In this document: in pieces, positions 20,555-21,475 of the stretch | How positions within the stretch are numbered: position 1 is the first letter of the stretch | Layout of the letters: every line of letters starts with the position of its first letter | Assembly (NCBI GenBank): GCA_017960705.1 | Contig: JAGCYR010000122.1 | Span: 1-21,475 of the forward strand | Length of the DNA: 21,475 nucleotides | Direction of reading: 5' to 3' | DNA from: Clostridia bacterium | GTDB taxonomy: Bacteria > Bacillota > Clostridia > Oscillospirales > CAG-272 | The notes under the pieces: generated by a model | Databases searched by the model: none | What the model was told of the DNA's origin: nothing | Seen by the model: only the letters and a program-made list of their open reading frames with translations | Program-made: the position numbers and the translations under genes

Positions 20555-21475
20555 TTGAACGAAACGAAAAAGTATTCCCCGATCGGCTCGCTGATTCTGG
20601 CGGCGGGTTCGATGATCTGGGGCTTTGCGTTCACGGCGCAGAAAGCCGCGAGCGAAACGCTCTCCCCCTTCTCGGTCAACGTCGTCCGCTTCTATATCGG
20701 GGCGATCGCCCTGTATCTCTTCACGCTCGCGCGCGACGGGTTCCGCAAAAAAAGGGACCCCGCGTACCGTCCCGCCCCCTTTACCCGCACCGATCTTACA
20801 GCGGGCGGGGTCTGCGGCGTTCTGCTCTTCGTCGCCACGACCTTCCAGCAGTTCTCGCTCGACGAGGGCGACGCCGGGATCTGCGCCGCGATCACCGCGC
20901 TCTATATCGTGTTCGTTCCGCTGTTCGGGGCGGTCCTGTTCCGCAAAAAGATCGGCTTGTTCGTCGTGCTCGGGGTCGGGGTCGCGCTGCTCGGCGCGTA
21001 TTCGCTCTCGGTCCTCGGCGGGCTGCCCGAAGCGGACGGGGTCGGCTCTCTCTCCGACCTGTTCTCGCTCGTGCGGTCGGCGGAGTTCTCGGTCGGGCGC
21101 CCCGCGCTCTTCGCCCTGCTCTGTTCGGTCGTCTTTTCGTTCCAGATCCTCTCGATCGACCGCTTCGCTCCGCGGGTCGACGGGATCCGGCTCTCGATGA
21201 TGCAGTTTATCGTTTCGGGGACGCTCGGGCTTCCCTTCCTTTTCGCTCTGGAACGCCCGACCCTCTCCGATATCCTCGCGGCGATCCTCCCGCTTCTCTT
21301 CCTCGGGATCCTGTCCTGCGGCGTCGCCTACACCTTCCAGATCGTCGGACAGGCGATGACCCCGCCCGCCGTCGCCGCCGTCGTGATGTCGCTCGAATCG
21401 GTGTTCGGCGCGCTCGGCGGGATCTGGTTCCTCGGGGAAAGAATGAACGCGCCCGAGATACTCGGATGCGCGCTC
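20555..21475 (+). CDS. DMT-superfamily (EamA) transporter, cut by window edge
   Basis: 307 codons of an integral membrane protein, open at the right end. The start is TTG at 20555 with AAAGGAGG 8 nt upstream; there is no better ATG before the first helix. The first segment, ILAAGSMIWGFAFTAQKAA, is the typical EamA opening, and the second EamA repeat ends with the family's MSLESVFGALGGIWFLGERM hallmark. About nine to ten hydrophobic helices are visible in two repeats. Members export small metabolites or amino acids; the substrate is unknown. It follows the tRNA terminator by 24 nt, and no separate promoter is obvious. Confidence 0.9.
   Translation, partial: MNETKKYSPIGSLILAAGSMIWGFAFTAQKAASETLSPFSVNVVRFYIGAIALYLFTLARDGFRKKRDPAYRPAPFTRTDLTAGGVCGVLLFVATTFQQFSLDEGDAGICAAITALYIVFVPLFGAVLFRKKIGLFVVLGVGVALLGAYSLSVLGGLPEADGVGSLSDLFSLVRSAEFSVGRPALFALLCSVVFSFQILSIDRFAPRVDGIRLSMMQFIVSGTLGLPFLFALERPTLSDILAAILPLLFLGILSCGVAYTFQIVGQAMTPPAVAAVVMSLESVFGALGGIWFLGERMNAPEILGCAL

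Overview
The window is about 60% G+C and gene-dense. It reads as a chromosomal segment of a high-GC Clostridia-type Firmicute, perhaps an Oscillospirales-like gut lineage. That placement is an inference from AGGAGG-type Shine-Dalgarno sites, TTGACA/TATAAT promoters, lipoprotein signals ending in T-S-C, a YunG-family gene and a clostridial-style gene mix. I see no phage, transposase, integrase or CRISPR.

Layout. 1-761 (-): start of the Mg2+ channel gene mgtE, with a structured leader. Back to back with it, 1080-2414 (+) is an archaeal-type aspartyl-tRNA synthetase, followed by a secreted EEP-fold lipoprotein (2479-3816, +). A row of three perfect hairpins separated by the octamer TCATAACT (3857-3958) fills the convergent gap. 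11386-3974 (-): an amino-acid ABC transporter (binding lipoprotein, permease, ATPase), then ornithine carbamoyltransferase, then a giant CarB-DapF fusion, in one apparent operon. Its promoter carries a 13/14 match to an ArgR box over the -10. 13185-11764 (-): a membrane diguanylate cyclase. 15800-13322 (-): a run of YunG-like, small ORF, PPC/DUF296, SDR and DUF3592 genes. 17747-15899 (-): a 2-hydroxyacid dehydrogenase and a TIM-barrel sugar-phosphate isomerase/epimerase-like protein. 20198-17859 (-): a DinG/XPD-type Fe-S helicase. 20309-20493 (+): two tRNA-Val genes (CAC and GAC anticodons), a terminator, then a DMT/EamA exporter running off the right edge.

The most interesting part is the arginine-linked operon. 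Carbamoyl phosphate from CarB is the co-substrate of the ornithine carbamoyltransferase just upstream, and the transporter genes probably move a related amino acid. carA is not in the window. CarB continues in frame into a diaminopimelate-epimerase-like domain. That domain (i) has Ala where the first catalytic Cys should be, (ii) keeps the second Cys and most substrate-pocket residues, and (iii) is cut by an in-frame UAG, after which 20 more codons still encode the conserved DapF C-terminus. UAG is not used as the stop of any of the other 15 genes whose stops are visible. Whether this is a recent nonsense mutation, readthrough or a repurposed domain cannot be settled from sequence alone.
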